The translations under genes and the position numbers were made by a program. Of a stretch of 64,000 nucleotides of DNA, positions 1-11,846 are shown piece by piece (within the stretch, counting starts at the first letter, position 1; each line of letters starts with the position of its first letter). This stretch comes from Streptomyces drozdowiczii (GTDB lineage Bacteria > Actinomycetota > Actinomycetes > Streptomycetales > Streptomycetaceae). The stretch spans positions 6,448,001-6,512,000 of the forward strand of contig NZ_CP098740.1 in NCBI RefSeq assembly GCF_026167665.1, in the 5' to 3' direction. The notes under the pieces were generated by a model. That model saw nothing but the letters and a program-made list of their open reading frames with translations, was not told the DNA's origin and did not search any database.

Positions 1-1476
1 GCAGACAGCGCGGGGGACCGGGGTTCCGACGGGCACGACACGCCCGATCCGCGACGGTGGCGCGCGCTTGCCGTCTGCCTGGTCGCCGGGTTCATGACCC
101 TCCTGGACGTCTCGATCGTCAACGTCGCGCTCCCCTCCATCAAGGAGGGGCTGCACACCCCGGAGTCCGACCTGCAATGGGTCCTCTCCGGTTACGCGCT
201 GGCCTTCGGCCTGTTCCTCATCCCGGCCGGACGGCTCGGCGACGCCCGCGGCCGGCGCGCCGTGTTCATGGCGGGGCTCACGCTCTTCACGCTGTCCTCC
301 GCGGCCTGCGGGGCCGCCCAGTCCAGCATGTGGCTGGTGATCGCCCGACTGGTCCAGGGGCTCGCCGGCGGCATGGTCTCGCCGCAGATCTCCGCTCTCA
401 TCCAGCAGATGTTCCAGGGCCGCGAGCGCGGTCGCGCCTTCGGCATGTTCGGCACGGTGGTCGGCATCTCCACCGCCGTCGGCCCGCTCCTCGGCGGCCT
501 GCTGATCCAGGCGGCCGGAGCCGAGGAGGGCTGGCGCTGGGTCTTCTACGTCAACCTGCCGCTGGGGCTCGTCTGCCTCCTGCTGGCCCGCCGCCTGCTG
601 CCCGACACCCCGTCGGCCGGCCCGGTCCGGCTGCGGGACCTCGACCCGCTCGGCGTGCTGCTGCTCGGCACCGGGGTCCTGGCCCTGCTGCTGCCCTTCG
701 TCCAGTCCCGCCAGTGGCCCGGCGACGAGAAGTGGCTGCTGCTGATCCTGGCCGTGGCGCTGCTCGGCGCGTTCGTCGGCTGGGAGTCCCGGTGCGGCCG
801 GCGCGGCACCCAGCCGGTCGTGGACCTCCGGCTCTTCAAGGTGCGCTCGTACTGGCTTGGCTGCCTGCTCATCCTGCTGTACTTCGCCGGATTCACCTCG
901 ATCTTCTTCATCACCACGCTCTACCTCCAGAGCGGCCTGCACTACACCGCCCTCCAGGCCGGTCTGGCGATCACCCCCTTCGCCCTCGGCTCCGCCGTCG
1001 CCGCGAGCCCCGGTGGCCGGCTCGTCGGACGCTTCGGCCGTCCCCTCGTCGTCGTCGGCCTGGCCGCCGTGGCCATCGGGCTCGGGGCCACCGCGCTCGC
1101 CGTCCACCTGGTGCCCGGCCGGGGTGCCGGCTGGGCGATGGCGGCCCCGCTGCTCTTCGCGGGGCTCGGCAGCGGCCTGGTCATCGCCCCCAACCAGACC
1201 CTGACGCTCTCCGAGGTGCCGGTGGCCACCGCGGGCAGCGCCGGCGGCACGCTCCAGACCGGGCAGCGCGTCGGCTCCGCGATCGGGATCGCCGCCGTCG
1301 GAGCGGTGTTCTTCGCCCAGGTCGGCGGGGACGGCTGGTCCGACGCGTACGACCACGGGCTCATCGTCTCCGTCGCCTTCGTCGTCGGCGCCCTGCTCGT
1401 CGCCATCGCCGACGTGGGCGGCGGCCGACGGGGCAGACGGCGTACACAGCACTCCCCACCCGCAGCCGCCTCCTGA
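1..1476 (+). CDS. MFS drug exporter, DHA2 (EmrB/QacA) family, 5' partial
   Basis: Proton-driven multidrug efflux protein of the inner membrane. The frame is open from the first base, so the true start lies upstream of the window; the first internal ATG is at 94. The sequence around 94 (AGFMTLLDVSIVNVALPSI) is the TM1 signature of 14-helix DHA2 exporters, followed by GRLGDARGRR (loop 2-3) and many hydrophobic helices to the end. The gene stops 10 bp before the reductase at 1487, so the two are probably co-transcribed, which suggests export plus detoxification of an electrophile or quinone. The substrate cannot be read from sequence. Confidence 0.9.
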   Translation, partial: ADSAGDRGSDGHDTPDPRRWRALAVCLVAGFMTLLDVSIVNVALPSIKEGLHTPESDLQWVLSGYALAFGLFLIPAGRLGDARGRRAVFMAGLTLFTLSSAACGAAQSSMWLVIARLVQGLAGGMVSPQISALIQQMFQGRERGRAFGMFGTVVGISTAVGPLLGGLLIQAAGAEEGWRWVFYVNLPLGLVCLLLARRLLPDTPSAGPVRLRDLDPLGVLLLGTGVLALLLPFVQSRQWPGDEKWLLLILAVALLGAFVGWESRCGRRGTQPVVDLRLFKVRSYWLGCLLILLYFAGFTSIFFITTLYLQSGLHYTALQAGLAITPFALGSAVAASPGGRLVGRFGRPLVVVGLAAVAIGLGATALAVHLVPGRGAGWAMAAPLLFAGLGSGLVIAPNQTLTLSEVPVATAGSAGGTLQTGQRVGSAIGIAAVGAVFFAQVGGDGWSDAYDHGLIVSVAFVVGALLVAIADVGGGRRGRRRTQHSPPAAAS

Positions 1477-1486
1477 GGAGAACGCG

Positions 1487-2512
1487 ATGAACGACTCCGC
1501 CGGCACCGACGGCAACAGCTCGTACGGTCACAAGCCCTTCAAGCGCTCCCGCAGCCACTTCGCGGACCGCGTCACCGCCGACGGCCGCGACGGCTGGCCC
1601 GTCGAGGCGGGCCGCTACCGGCTCGTCGCCAGCCGGGCCTGCCCCTGGGCCAGCCGCGCCCTGGTCTCCCGCCGGCTGCTCGGCCTGGAGGACGCGCTCT
1701 CGCTCGCCGTCGCCGACCCGCTCCAGGACGACCGCAGCTGGCGCTTCACGCTCGACCCGGATGGCCGGGACCCGGTGCTCGGCATCCGCTACCTCAGCGA
1801 GGCGTACGACGCCCGCGAGCGCGACTACCCGGGCGGCGTCAGCGTCCCGGCGATCGTCGACGTACCCAGCGGGAAGCTGGTCACCAACGACTACCAGCAG
1901 ATCACCCTGGACCTCGCCACCGAGTGGACCGCCCTGCACCGCCCCGGCGCGCCCGACCTCTACCCCGAGCCGCTGCGCGCGGAGATCGACGAGGTCATGG
2001 AGGGCATCTACCGGGACGTCAACAACGGGGTGTACCGCGCCGGGTTCGCGGACGGCCAGGACACCTACGAGGAGGCGTACGAGGCGCTGTTCCGCCGCCT
2101 TGAGCAGATGTCCGAGCGGCTCGCGGACCGGCGCTACCTCGTCGGGGACACCATCACCGAGGCCGACATCCGGTTCTTCACCACCCTGGTCCGCTTCGAC
2201 GCCGTCTACCACGGCCACTTCAAGTGCAACCGCCGGAAGCTCTCCGAGGACCCGGTGCTGTGGGCGTACGCCAGGGACCTCTACCAGACCCCCGGGTTCG
2301 GGGACACGGTCGACTTCCACCACATCAAGCAGCACTACTACCGGGTGCACACCGGCATCAACCCGACCGGCATCGTGCCCGCGGGCCCCGACCTCTCCGG
2401 CTGGCTGACCCCGCACCACCGCGAACAGCTCGGCGGCCGCCCCTTCGGCGACGGCACCCCGCCCGGACCCGTGCCGGAGAACGAGGCGATCCCCACCGCC
2501 CACCAGCCCTAG
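1487..2512 (+). CDS. Glutathione S-transferase family, glutathionyl-hydroquinone reductase type (YqjG/ECM4-like)
   Basis: 341 aa, cytosolic. It has the Omega-class/Xi-class layout: a thioredoxin-like N-half with the catalytic Cys52 in SRACPWAS, then an alpha-helical C-half. Xi-class enzymes reduce glutathionyl-hydroquinones; actinobacteria use mycothiol, so the true thiol partner here is uncertain. The start ATG is preceded by GGAG at 1476-1479. It lies 10 bp behind the exporter gene and probably forms a two-gene detoxification operon, closed by a hairpin at 2519-2540. The family assignment is firm; the substrate is inferred only from family. Confidence 0.85.
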   Translation: MNDSAGTDGNSSYGHKPFKRSRSHFADRVTADGRDGWPVEAGRYRLVASRACPWASRALVSRRLLGLEDALSLAVADPLQDDRSWRFTLDPDGRDPVLGIRYLSEAYDARERDYPGGVSVPAIVDVPSGKLVTNDYQQITLDLATEWTALHRPGAPDLYPEPLRAEIDEVMEGIYRDVNNGVYRAGFADGQDTYEEAYEALFRRLEQMSERLADRRYLVGDTITEADIRFFTTLVRFDAVYHGHFKCNRRKLSEDPVLWAYARDLYQTPGFGDTVDFHHIKQHYYRVHTGINPTGIVPAGPDLSGWLTPHHREQLGGRPFGDGTPPGPVPENEAIPTAHQP

Positions 2513-2518
2513 GGCGTG

Positions 2519-4832
<2,314 letters not shown>

Positions 4833-4844
4833 CCCGAAGGTCAC

Positions 4845-4883
4845 CCGACGCCCCGGCCGGCCTCCGCCGCGCCGGGGCGTCGG
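4845..4883 (+). terminator. Strong hairpin terminator after icd
   Basis: A perfect 13-bp stem, CCGACGCCCCGGC (4845-4857) with GCCGGGGCGTCGG (4871-4883), and a 13-nt loop. It starts 12 bp after the icd stop codon. Confidence 0.8.
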
Positions 4884-4925
4884 CGTGTCCGGGGCAAGGC
4901 GTTCACCCCCCTGACGGGTGAATGT

Positions 4926-4951
4926 CGCGGCCCGGCGGGTGCCGGGCCGCG
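4926..4951 (+). terminator. Second GC hairpin between icd and ctaD
   Basis: An 11-bp stem CGCGGCCCGGC (4926-4936)/GCCGGGCCGCG (4941-4951) with a GGGT loop, 42 bp downstream of the first icd terminator. It may be a backup terminator or part of the ctaD leader. Confidence 0.45.
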
Positions 4952-4976
4952 CGACGGACCCGCTTCGCTGGTTTGC

Positions 4977-4998
4977 TGCATCCGGTAACACGGATGCA
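4977..4998 (+). promoter_or_regulatory. Inverted repeat in the ctaD leader, just 5' of the ribosome binding site
   Basis: TGCATCCG (4977-4984) and CGGATGCA (4991-4998) form a perfect 8-bp repeat around GTAACA. Flanking TTTG/CAAG can extend the stem past a one-base bulge. It ends 6 bases before the AAGGAG ribosome binding site (5005-5010). It could be a DNA operator or an RNA hairpin controlling access to the ctaD ribosome binding site. Confidence 0.4.
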
Positions 4999-5017
4999 CA
5001 AGCGAAGGAGCGGCCCC

Positions 5018-6748
5018 GTGACGACGACGGGCACACCAGGTACGGCCGAGGACGAGGAGTCGTACTCCAACGAGCTGCCGGTGCGCAGCAGGGAGCCCGG
5101 CAACGTCGTCATCAAGTGGGCGACCACCACCGACCACAAGACGATCGGCACGCTCTACCTGGTCACCTCGTTCGCGTTCTTCCTCGGCGGCGGGCTGCTC
5201 GCCCTGTTCATGCGCGCCGAACTGGCCCGGCCGGGCATGCAGATCATGTCGAACGAGCAGTACAACCAGGCGTTCACGATGCACGGCACGATCATGCTGC
5301 TGATGTTCGCGACGCCCCTGTTCGCCGGCTTCACGAACTGGATCATGCCACTCCAGATCGGCGCGCCCGACGTGGCGTTCCCCCGGCTGAACATGTTCGC
5401 CTACTGGCTCTACCTGTTCGGCTCGCTCATCGCGGTGGCCGGCTTCCTCACGCCGAACGGCGCCGCCGACTTCGGCTGGTTCGCCTACTCGCCGCTGACC
5501 GACGTGGTCCGCTCGCCCGGCATCGGCGGCGACCTGTGGATCATGGGCCTGGCCTTCTCCGGGTTCGGCACGATTCTCGGCTCGGTCAACTTCGTCACCA
5601 CGATCATCTGCATGCGCGCCCCCGGCATGACGATGTTCCGGATGCCGATCTTCGTCTGGAACGTCCTGCTGACCGCCGTGCTGGTGCTGCTGGCGTTCCC
5701 GGTCCTCGCCGGGGCGCTCCTGGCGCTCGAGGCGGACCGCAAGTTCGGTGCCCATGTCTTCGACGCGGCCAACGGCGGCGCCTTGCTGTGGCAACACCTC
5801 TTCTGGTTCTTCGGCCATCCGGAGGTGTACATCATCGCCCTGCCGTTCTTCGGCATCGTCACCGAGATCATCCCGGTCTTCAGCCGCAAGCCGATCTTCG
5901 GCTACATCGGCCTGGTGGGAGCGACGACCGCCATCGCCGGGCTCTCGATCACGGTGTGGGCGCACCACATGTACGTCACCGGCGGTGTGCTCCTGCCGTT
6001 CTTCTCCTTCATGACGTTCCTCATCGCGGTGCCCACCGGGGTGAAGTTCTTCAACTGGATCGGCACGATGTGGCGGGGCTCGCTCTCCTTCGAGACCCCG
6101 ATGCTCTGGTCCGTCGGCTTCCTCGTCACGTTCCTCTTCGGCGGCCTGACCGGGGTGATCCTGGCCTCGCCGCCGCTCGACTTCCACGTCTCGGACTCGT
6201 ACTTCGTGGTGGCGCACTTCCACTACGTCGTCTTCGGCACCGTCGTCTTCGCGATGTTCGCCGGGTTCCACTTCTGGTGGCCGAAGTTCACCGGGAAGCT
6301 GCTGGACGAGCGGCTCGGCAAGATCACCTTCTGGACGCTGTTCGTGGGCTTCCACGGCACGTTCCTGGTGCAGCACTGGCTGGGCGCGGAGGGCATGCCC
6401 CGCCGGTACGCGGACTACCTCGCCGCGGATGGCTTCACCGCGCTGAACACCATCTCGACCATCGCCTCCTTCCTGCTCGGCCTGTCGATGCTGCCCTTCA
6501 TCTACAACGTCTGGAAGACCGCCAAGTACGGCAAGAAGATCGAGGTGGACGACCCGTGGGGCTACGGCCGTTCGCTGGAGTGGGCGACCTCCTGCCCGCC
6601 GCCCCGGCACAACTTCGTCACCCTGCCCCGTATCCGCTCCGAGTCCCCGGCCTTCGACCTCCACCACCCCGCCGTACGGGAGCTGGAGGAGGCCGCGACC
6701 CGGCCCCACACCGCCATGACGGTGGCACCGGGGGACAAGCAGGAGTGA
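5018..6748 (+). CDS. ctaD: Cytochrome c oxidase subunit I (aa3-type, CtaD)
   Basis: 576 aa, polytopic membrane subunit that reduces O2 and pumps protons. Start: GTG 5018 with AAGGAG 7 bases upstream; the longer open frame from 4922 lacks family sequence. All metal ligands are visible: His89 (heme a, in MHGTI), His267 and the cross-linked Tyr in HPEVY, the His316-His317 pair in [11 protein letters not shown] (CuB), and His400 (heme a3) and His402 (heme a) in AHFHYV. The catalytic core therefore looks intact. No subunit II, III or IV gene lies nearby, so this is probably a second ctaD copy outside the main qcr-cta cluster. Confidence 0.95.
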   Translation: MTTTGTPGTAEDEESYSNELPVRSREPGNVVIKWATTTDHKTIGTLYLVTSFAFFLGGGLLALFMRAELARPGMQIMSNEQYNQAFTMHGTIMLLMFATPLFAGFTNWIMPLQIGAPDVAFPRLNMFAYWLYLFGSLIAVAGFLTPNGAADFGWFAYSPLTDVVRSPGIGGDLWIMGLAFSGFGTILGSVNFVTTIICMRAPGMTMFRMPIFVWNVLLTAVLVLLAFPVLAGALLALEADRKFGAHVFDAANGGALLWQHLFWFFGHPEVYIIALPFFGIVTEIIPVFSRKPIFGYIGLVGATTAIAGLSITVWAHHMYVTGGVLLPFFSFMTFLIAVPTGVKFFNWIGTMWRGSLSFETPMLWSVGFLVTFLFGGLTGVILASPPLDFHVSDSYFVVAHFHYVVFGTVVFAMFAGFHFWWPKFTGKLLDERLGKITFWTLFVGFHGTFLVQHWLGAEGMPRRYADYLAADGFTALNTISTIASFLLGLSMLPFIYNVWKTAKYGKKIEVDDPWGYGRSLEWATSCPPPRHNFVTLPRIRSESPAFDLHHPAVRELEEAATRPHTAMTVAPGDKQE

Positions 6749-7113
6749 GCGGCGAGAAGAGGCGGCCACCGGCCGACGCGGACGCCGAGAGCGCCCGGGG
6801 ACTGGCCCAGATGGAGGGCTACCTGCTGTGGAACGCCGAGGTCGAGCAGGCACGCAGGCTCGCCCGCCGTTTCACCGACCAACTGCCCTGGCTCACCACC
6901 GCCCAGCGGGAGGACGTGGAGCGGGTCTACACCGCCGAGCGGACCGCCGAATCCCGGGCGGTGCTGACCCGGATCGCCGCCCGCGCCCTGCAACTGCGCG
7001 GCGAGTACACCGACCGCTACCGCAGGCTGCGCGCCCGCTGTGTCGCCGCCGCCGTGGTCTGCGCGGGCGCGGCGGGCGGCGCCTGCGGCGTGGTCGGCTA
7101 CCTGGCCAGGTGA
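6745..7113 (+). CDS. Small conserved protein with one C-terminal membrane helix
   Basis: 122 aa. GTG at 6745 overlaps the ctaD stop (GTGA), so translation is coupled to ctaD. The charged helical body (about residues 15-95) contains [21 protein letters not shown] single hydrophobic segment at the C-terminus (about 100-120, [20 protein letters not shown]) suggests a tail-anchored protein facing the cytoplasm. I do not recognise a named family. The coupling suggests an accessory or assembly role for this oxidase, but that is inference only. Confidence 0.75.
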   Translation: MSGEKRRPPADADAESARGLAQMEGYLLWNAEVEQARRLARRFTDQLPWLTTAQREDVERVYTAERTAESRAVLTRIAARALQLRGEYTDRYRRLRARCVAAAVVCAGAAGGACGVVGYLAR

Positions 7114-7117
7114 GCCG

Positions 7118-7222
7118 GCGCGGTCGTCCGTTCTGCCGTCCCAGCAGGCGCACTCGCCGCCCGGTCGTGAAGATGAGAGGTGACGGGCGCGTGTGACGGG
7201 GCAGGCGAACGGACGACCGTGC
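7118..7222 (+). repeat. Long-range inverted repeat in the ndh leader
   Basis: Bases 7118-7133 (GCGCGGTCGTCCGTTC) can pair with 7207-7222 (GAACGGACGACCGTGC) over 16 positions, with one G-T pair and a 73-nt loop. The right arm ends 10 bases before the ndh ribosome binding site. Confidence 0.5.
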
Positions 7223-7246
7223 AGACCCCCAGAAGGGACGATCACT

Positions 7247-8608
7247 GTGGCACGACCCAGGATTCTCGTAGTCGGAGCCGGTTTCGCCGGGGTCGAGTGC
7301 GTACGCCGTCTGGAGCGGGGGCTGCGGCCCGGAGAAGCGGACGTCTCGCTCGTCGCCCCGTTCTCGTACCAGCTCTACCTGCCCCTGCTGCCCCAGGTGG
7401 CGTCCGGTGTGCTGACCCCGCAGTCCGTCGCGCTCTCGCTGCGCCGCAGCAGCCGCCACCGCACCCGGATCATTCCCGGCGGGGCCATCGGCGTGGACCC
7501 CGAGGCGAAGGTGTGCGTGATCCGCAAGATCACCGACGAGATCGTCAACGAACGGTACGACCACCTCGTCCTCAGCCCCGGCAGCGTCACCCGGACCTTC
7601 GACATCCCCGGGCTCCTCGACCACGCCCGCGGCATGAAGACGCTGGCCGAGGCGGCCTACGTACGCGACCACGTCATCGCGCAGCTCGACCTCGCGGACG
7701 CCAGCGACGACGAGGAGGAGCGGGCGTCCCGGCTCCAGTTCGTCGTGGTCGGCGGTGGTTACGCCGGCACCGAGACCGCGGCCTGCCTCCAGCGGCTCAC
7801 CACCAGCGCGCTGCGGCACTACCCCCGCCTCGACCCGAAGCTCGTCAAGTGGCACCTGATCGACATCGCCCCGAAGCTCATGCCCGAGCTGGGCGACAAG
7901 CTGGGTGCCAGCGCCCTCAAGGTGCTGCGCGACCGGGGCATCGAGGTGTCGCTCGGCGTGTCCGTCGCCGAGGCCGGGCCCGACACCGTGACGTTCACCG
8001 ACGGCCGGGTGCTGCCCTGCCGGACGCTGATCTGGACCGCCGGGGTCGCCGCCAGCCCGCTGGTCGGCACCTTCGACGCGGAGACCGTGAAGGGCCGGCT
8101 CGCCGTCACGCCCGAGATGGTGCTGCCGGGCCACGACGGCATCTTCGCGCTCGGCGACGTGGCCGCCGTGCCCGACCTGGCCAAGGGCGACGGCGCGATC
8201 TGCCCGCCCACCGCGCAGCACGCGCAGCGCCAGGGCCGCAAGCTCGCCGACAACCTCCTCGCGAAGCTCCGCAACCAGCCGCTCCAGCCGTACGTCCACA
8301 AGGACCTGGGGCTCGTCGTGGACCTCGGCGGGAAGGATGCCGTGTCCAAGCCCCTCGGCATCGAGATGCACGGCATCAGCGCCCAGGCGGTGGCGCGCGG
8401 CTACCACTGGTCGGCGCTGCGCACCAACGTGGCCAAGGCCCGCGTCATGGCGAACTGGCTGATCAACGCCACCGCCGGTGACGACTTCGTCCGCACCGGC
8501 TTCCAGATGCGCAAACCGGCGACGCTGCGGGACTTTGAATACACCGACAGCTACCTGACCCCGGAGCAGGTCCGGAAGCACACCGCCGCCCTCCACACCC
8601 GGATGTGA
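7247..8608 (+). CDS. ndh: Type II NADH dehydrogenase (NDH-2), FAD-dependent
   Basis: 453 aa, a peripheral membrane flavoprotein that passes electrons from NADH to menaquinone without proton pumping. Two dinucleotide folds are seen: VGAGFAG at about residue 9 (FAD) and VGGGYAGTE at about 168 (NADH). The C-terminal FAD motif ALGDVAAVPD is followed by PPTAQHAQRQG, which is typical of NDH-2. Start: GTG 7247 with AAGGGA at 7233-7238; an upstream in-frame GTG at 7193 has no good ribosome site. It follows the ctaD unit, so both ends of a respiratory chain are encoded side by side. Confidence 0.92.
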   Translation: MARPRILVVGAGFAGVECVRRLERGLRPGEADVSLVAPFSYQLYLPLLPQVASGVLTPQSVALSLRRSSRHRTRIIPGGAIGVDPEAKVCVIRKITDEIVNERYDHLVLSPGSVTRTFDIPGLLDHARGMKTLAEAAYVRDHVIAQLDLADASDDEEERASRLQFVVVGGGYAGTETAACLQRLTTSALRHYPRLDPKLVKWHLIDIAPKLMPELGDKLGASALKVLRDRGIEVSLGVSVAEAGPDTVTFTDGRVLPCRTLIWTAGVAASPLVGTFDAETVKGRLAVTPEMVLPGHDGIFALGDVAAVPDLAKGDGAICPPTAQHAQRQGRKLADNLLAKLRNQPLQPYVHKDLGLVVDLGGKDAVSKPLGIEMHGISAQAVARGYHWSALRTNVAKARVMANWLINATAGDDFVRTGFQMRKPATLRDFEYTDSYLTPEQVRKHTAALHTRM

Positions 8609-8635
8609 CCGGAAGCGGCGGGCGGCGGCGGCCGC

Positions 8636-9633
8636 TCAGACCGCCGGGCCGGAGCCCCGGAACGCGTTGAGGATCTCCTCGGCGGCCAGCGTCGCCGGGA
8701 GCGTCCCCTCCCGTACCCGGCGCTCCAGGTCCGGCGCCACCGCCCGCACGCCGGGGTGGCCGCGCAGGCTCTCCAGGAGTTCGTCGCGCACCATCGTCCA
8801 GGCCCAGTCCACCTGCTGCTCGCTGCGCTTGGCGGCGAGCCGGCCGGTCGACTCCAGCAGTGCCCGGTGCTGTTCCAGCCGCTCCCACAGCGTGTCGAGA
8901 CCGGTCGACTCGCGGGCGCTGCACGTCAGGACCGGCGGGGTCCACGCCGCGTCCGCCGGGTGCATCAGCCGCAGCGCGCCCGCGAGTTCACGGGCGGCGG
9001 CCCGCGCGTCGCGCTCGTGCGGGCCGTCCGCCTTGTTGACGGCGATGGCGTCCGCGAGTTCCAGGACGCCCTTCTTGATGCCCTGCAACTGGTCACCCGT
9101 ACGCGCCAGGGTCAGCAGCAGGAACGTGTCGACCATATTGGCGACCGCGGTCTCCGACTGGCCGACACCGACGGTCTCCACCAGCACCACGTCGTAGCCC
9201 GCCGCCTCCATCACCACGACGGACTCGCGGGTCGCCTTCGCCACCCCGCCCAGCGTGCCGGCGGTGGGGAGGGGCGCACGAAGGCGTTCGGGTCCACCGC
9301 CAGCCGCTCCATCCGGGTCTTGTCGCCCAGGATGGAACCGCCCGTCCGGCTGGACGACGGGTCGACCGCCAGCACGGCGACCCGGTGCCCGAGGCCGGTG
9401 AGCATGGTGCCGAGCGCGTCGATGAACGTCGACTTGCCGACCCCGGGCACGCCGCTGATGCCGACGCGCCGGGCGTGGCCCGAGTGCGGCAGCAGTCGCC
9501 GCAGCAGCTCCTGGGCGAGCGCCCGGTGGTCGGGGCGGGTGGACTCGACGAGGGTGATGGCGCGCGCGATGTGCGCGCGCTTCCCGTCGAGCACGCCCTT
9601 CACATAACTGTCGAGATCGATCCTCGGGGCCAT
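8636..9633 (-). pseudogene. meaB: meaB (methylmalonyl-CoA mutase GTPase chaperone), broken by a one-base frameshift
   Basis: MeaB/ArgK G3E-family GTPase, which protects and reloads B12-dependent methylmalonyl-CoA mutase. The N-part (ATG at 9633) reads through Walker A GVPGVGKS (residues 61-68) and ends normally at AFVRPSP. The family sequence then continues in another frame as [15 protein letters not shown], running to the stop at 8636. One base is missing near 9265-9270, beside a G run (C run on the coding strand). Adding one base gives a 332-aa protein of normal length. It is the last gene of the mutA-mutB-meaB unit (11 bp after mutB). It is either a true inactivation or a sequencing error; no other domain is damaged. 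Confidence 0.85.
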
Positions 9634-9644
9634 CGGTCAGCGGC

Positions 9645-11846
9645 TCACAGCTCGTGGCCGAGCGCGGACCCGAGCCGCGTCACCAGGTCGTGGGCCGCCT
9701 CCGGGATCACGGTCCCGGGCGGGAACACGGCTGCGGCTCCCGCCTCCAGGAGCGCGTCCACGTCCTGCGGCGGAATCACCCCGCCCACCACGATCATGAT
9801 GTCCTCGCGCCCCTCGGCGGCCAGCTCCTCGCGGAGCGCGGGGACGAGGGTGAGGTGGCCGGCGGCCAGGGACGAGACGCCCACGATGTGCACGTCCGCC
9901 TCGACCGCCTGCCGGGCGACCTCGCCCGGGGTCTGGAAGAGCGGGCCGACGTCCACGTCGAAGCCGAGGTCGGCGAAGGCGGTCGCGATCACCTTCTGGC
10001 CCCGGTCGTGCCCGTCCTGGCCCATCTTGGCGACCAGGATGCGCGGACGCCGACCCTCGGCCTCCTCGAACGCGTCGACCAGCGCGCGGGTGCGGTCCAC
10101 GGACGGCGACTCCCCTGCCTCGTTGCGGTACACACCGGAGATCGTACGGATCTGGCCCGCGTGGCGGCCATAGACCTTCTCCAGGGCGTCCGAGATCTCG
10201 CCCACGGTCGCCATCGCGCGCGCCGCGTCCACGGCGAGGGCCAGCAGATTGCCCTCCAGGCCGGGGCCCGGATCGCGCTCGGCGGCGGCGGTCAGCGCGC
10301 GCAGCGCGTCCTGGCACGCCTGTTCGTCGCGTTCCTCGCGCAGTCGGCGCAGCTTCTCGATCTGCTGGGCGCGGACGGAGGTGTTGTCGACCTTGAGGAC
10401 GTCGATCTGCTCGTCGGTCTCGACGCGGTATTTGTTGACGCCGATGACGGGCTGGCGGCCGGAGTCGATGCGGGCCTGGGTGCGGGCGGCGGCCTCCTCG
10501 ATGCGGAGCTTGGGAATGCCGGCGTCGATGGCCTTGGCCATGCCGCCTGCGGCCTCGACCTCCTCGATGTGCTGCCAGGCCCGCCGCGCCAGGTCGTACG
10601 TCAGCTTCTCCACGTACGCGCTGCCGCCCCACGGATCGATGACCCGCCCGGTCCCGGACTCCTGCTGAAGGAGGAGCTGGGTGTTGCGGGCGATGCGGGC
10701 GGAGAAGTCGGTGGGCAGGGCCAGCGCCTCATCCAGGGCATTGGTGTGCAGCGACTGGGTGTGGCCCTGCGTGGCGGCCATCGCCTCCACACAGGTGCGG
10801 GTGACGTTGTTGAAGACGTCCTGCGCGGTCAGCGACCACCCCGAGGTCTGCGAGTGGGTGCGCAGGGAGAGTGATTTGGCGTTCTTCGGGTCGAACTGCT
10901 GCACGAGCTTGGCCCAGAGCAGGCGGGCGGCGCGCAGTTTCGCGATCTCCATGAAGAAGTTCATGCCGATCGCCCAGAAGAAGGACAACCGTGGGGCGAA
11001 CGCGTCGACGTCGAGCCCCGCGTTCTGCCCCGCGCGCAGGTACTCGACGCCGTCGGCCAGGGTGTAGGCCAGCTCCAGATCGGCCGTCGCCCCGGCCTCC
11101 TGGATGTGGTAGCCGGAGATGGAGATCGAGTTGTAGCGCGGCATCTTCTGCGAGGTGTACGAGAAGATGTCGGAGATGATCCGCATCGACGGCTTCGGCG
11201 GATAGATATAGGTGTTGCGGACCATGAACTCCTTCAGAATGTCGTTCTGAATGGTCCCGGCCAGCTTCTCGGGCGGTACGCCCTGTTCCTCGGCGGCGAC
11301 GATGTACAGCGCGAGGACCGGCAGCACGGCCCCGTTCATCGTCATCGAGACGGACATCCGGTCGAGCGGGATGCCGTCGAAGAGCTGGCGCATGTCGTAG
11401 ATCGAGTCGATCGCCACGCCCGCCATGCCGACATCGCCCGTCACGCGGGGGTGGTCGCTGTCGTACCCGCGGTGCGTGGGCAGGTCGAAGGCGACCGAAA
11501 GGCCCTTCTGGCCCGCCGCCAGGTTGCGCCGGTAGAAGGCGTTGGACTCCTCGGCCGTCGAGAAACCCGCGTACTGCCGGATCGTCCACGGCTGGTTCAC
11601 GTACATCGTCGGATACGGGCCCCGCAGATACGGCGCGATCCCCGGGTACGTGCCGAGGAAGTCCAGGCCCTCCACGTCGTGCCCGGTGTACAGCGGCTTG
11701 ACCGCGATGCCTTCCGGGGTCTCCCACAGCAGGTCGCCCGCCGAGCTGCCGGAGGATTCCTTGACCGCGGCGCGCCACTGGTCCTCGGTGACCTCGGGGG
11801 CGCTGCCCGGCCCGAGCCCGATGTCGGAGAAGTCGGGGATACGCAT
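9645..11846 (-). CDS. mutB: Methylmalonyl-CoA mutase, large (catalytic) subunit
   Basis: 733 aa. Interconverts methylmalonyl-CoA and succinyl-CoA using adenosylcobalamin, supplying methylmalonyl units for polyketides or degrading propionyl-CoA. The TIM-barrel part runs from about residue 30 to 560 ([33 protein letters not shown] region). The B12-binding domain is at the C-terminus with DGHDRG (cobalt-ligating His613), then SSLAAGH and VVGGVIPP. Start: ATG 11846 in TAATG with the mutA stop, so translation is coupled. The frame is open further upstream, but that stretch is the mutA coding region. Confidence 0.97.
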   Translation of the reverse strand: MRIPDFSDIGLGPGSAPEVTEDQWRAAVKESSGSSAGDLLWETPEGIAVKPLYTGHDVEGLDFLGTYPGIAPYLRGPYPTMYVNQPWTIRQYAGFSTAEESNAFYRRNLAAGQKGLSVAFDLPTHRGYDSDHPRVTGDVGMAGVAIDSIYDMRQLFDGIPLDRMSVSMTMNGAVLPVLALYIVAAEEQGVPPEKLAGTIQNDILKEFMVRNTYIYPPKPSMRIISDIFSYTSQKMPRYNSISISGYHIQEAGATADLELAYTLADGVEYLRAGQNAGLDVDAFAPRLSFFWAIGMNFFMEIAKLRAARLLWAKLVQQFDPKNAKSLSLRTHSQTSGWSLTAQDVFNNVTRTCVEAMAATQGHTQSLHTNALDEALALPTDFSARIARNTQLLLQQESGTGRVIDPWGGSAYVEKLTYDLARRAWQHIEEVEAAGGMAKAIDAGIPKLRIEEAAARTQARIDSGRQPVIGVNKYRVETDEQIDVLKVDNTSVRAQQIEKLRRLREERDEQACQDALRALTAAAERDPGPGLEGNLLALAVDAARAMATVGEISDALEKVYGRHAGQIRTISGVYRNEAGESPSVDRTRALVDAFEEAEGRRPRILVAKMGQDGHDRGQKVIATAFADLGFDVDVGPLFQTPGEVARQAVEADVHIVGVSSLAAGHLTLVPALREELAAEGREDIMIVVGGVIPPQDVDALLEAGAAAVFPPGTVIPEAAHDLVTRLGSALGHEL

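Noticed and set aside
9265..9270. Programmed ribosomal frameshift in meaB
   Set aside because: No slippery heptamer with a downstream structure is evident, and MeaB proteins are not known to need frameshifting. A single indel is the simpler reading.
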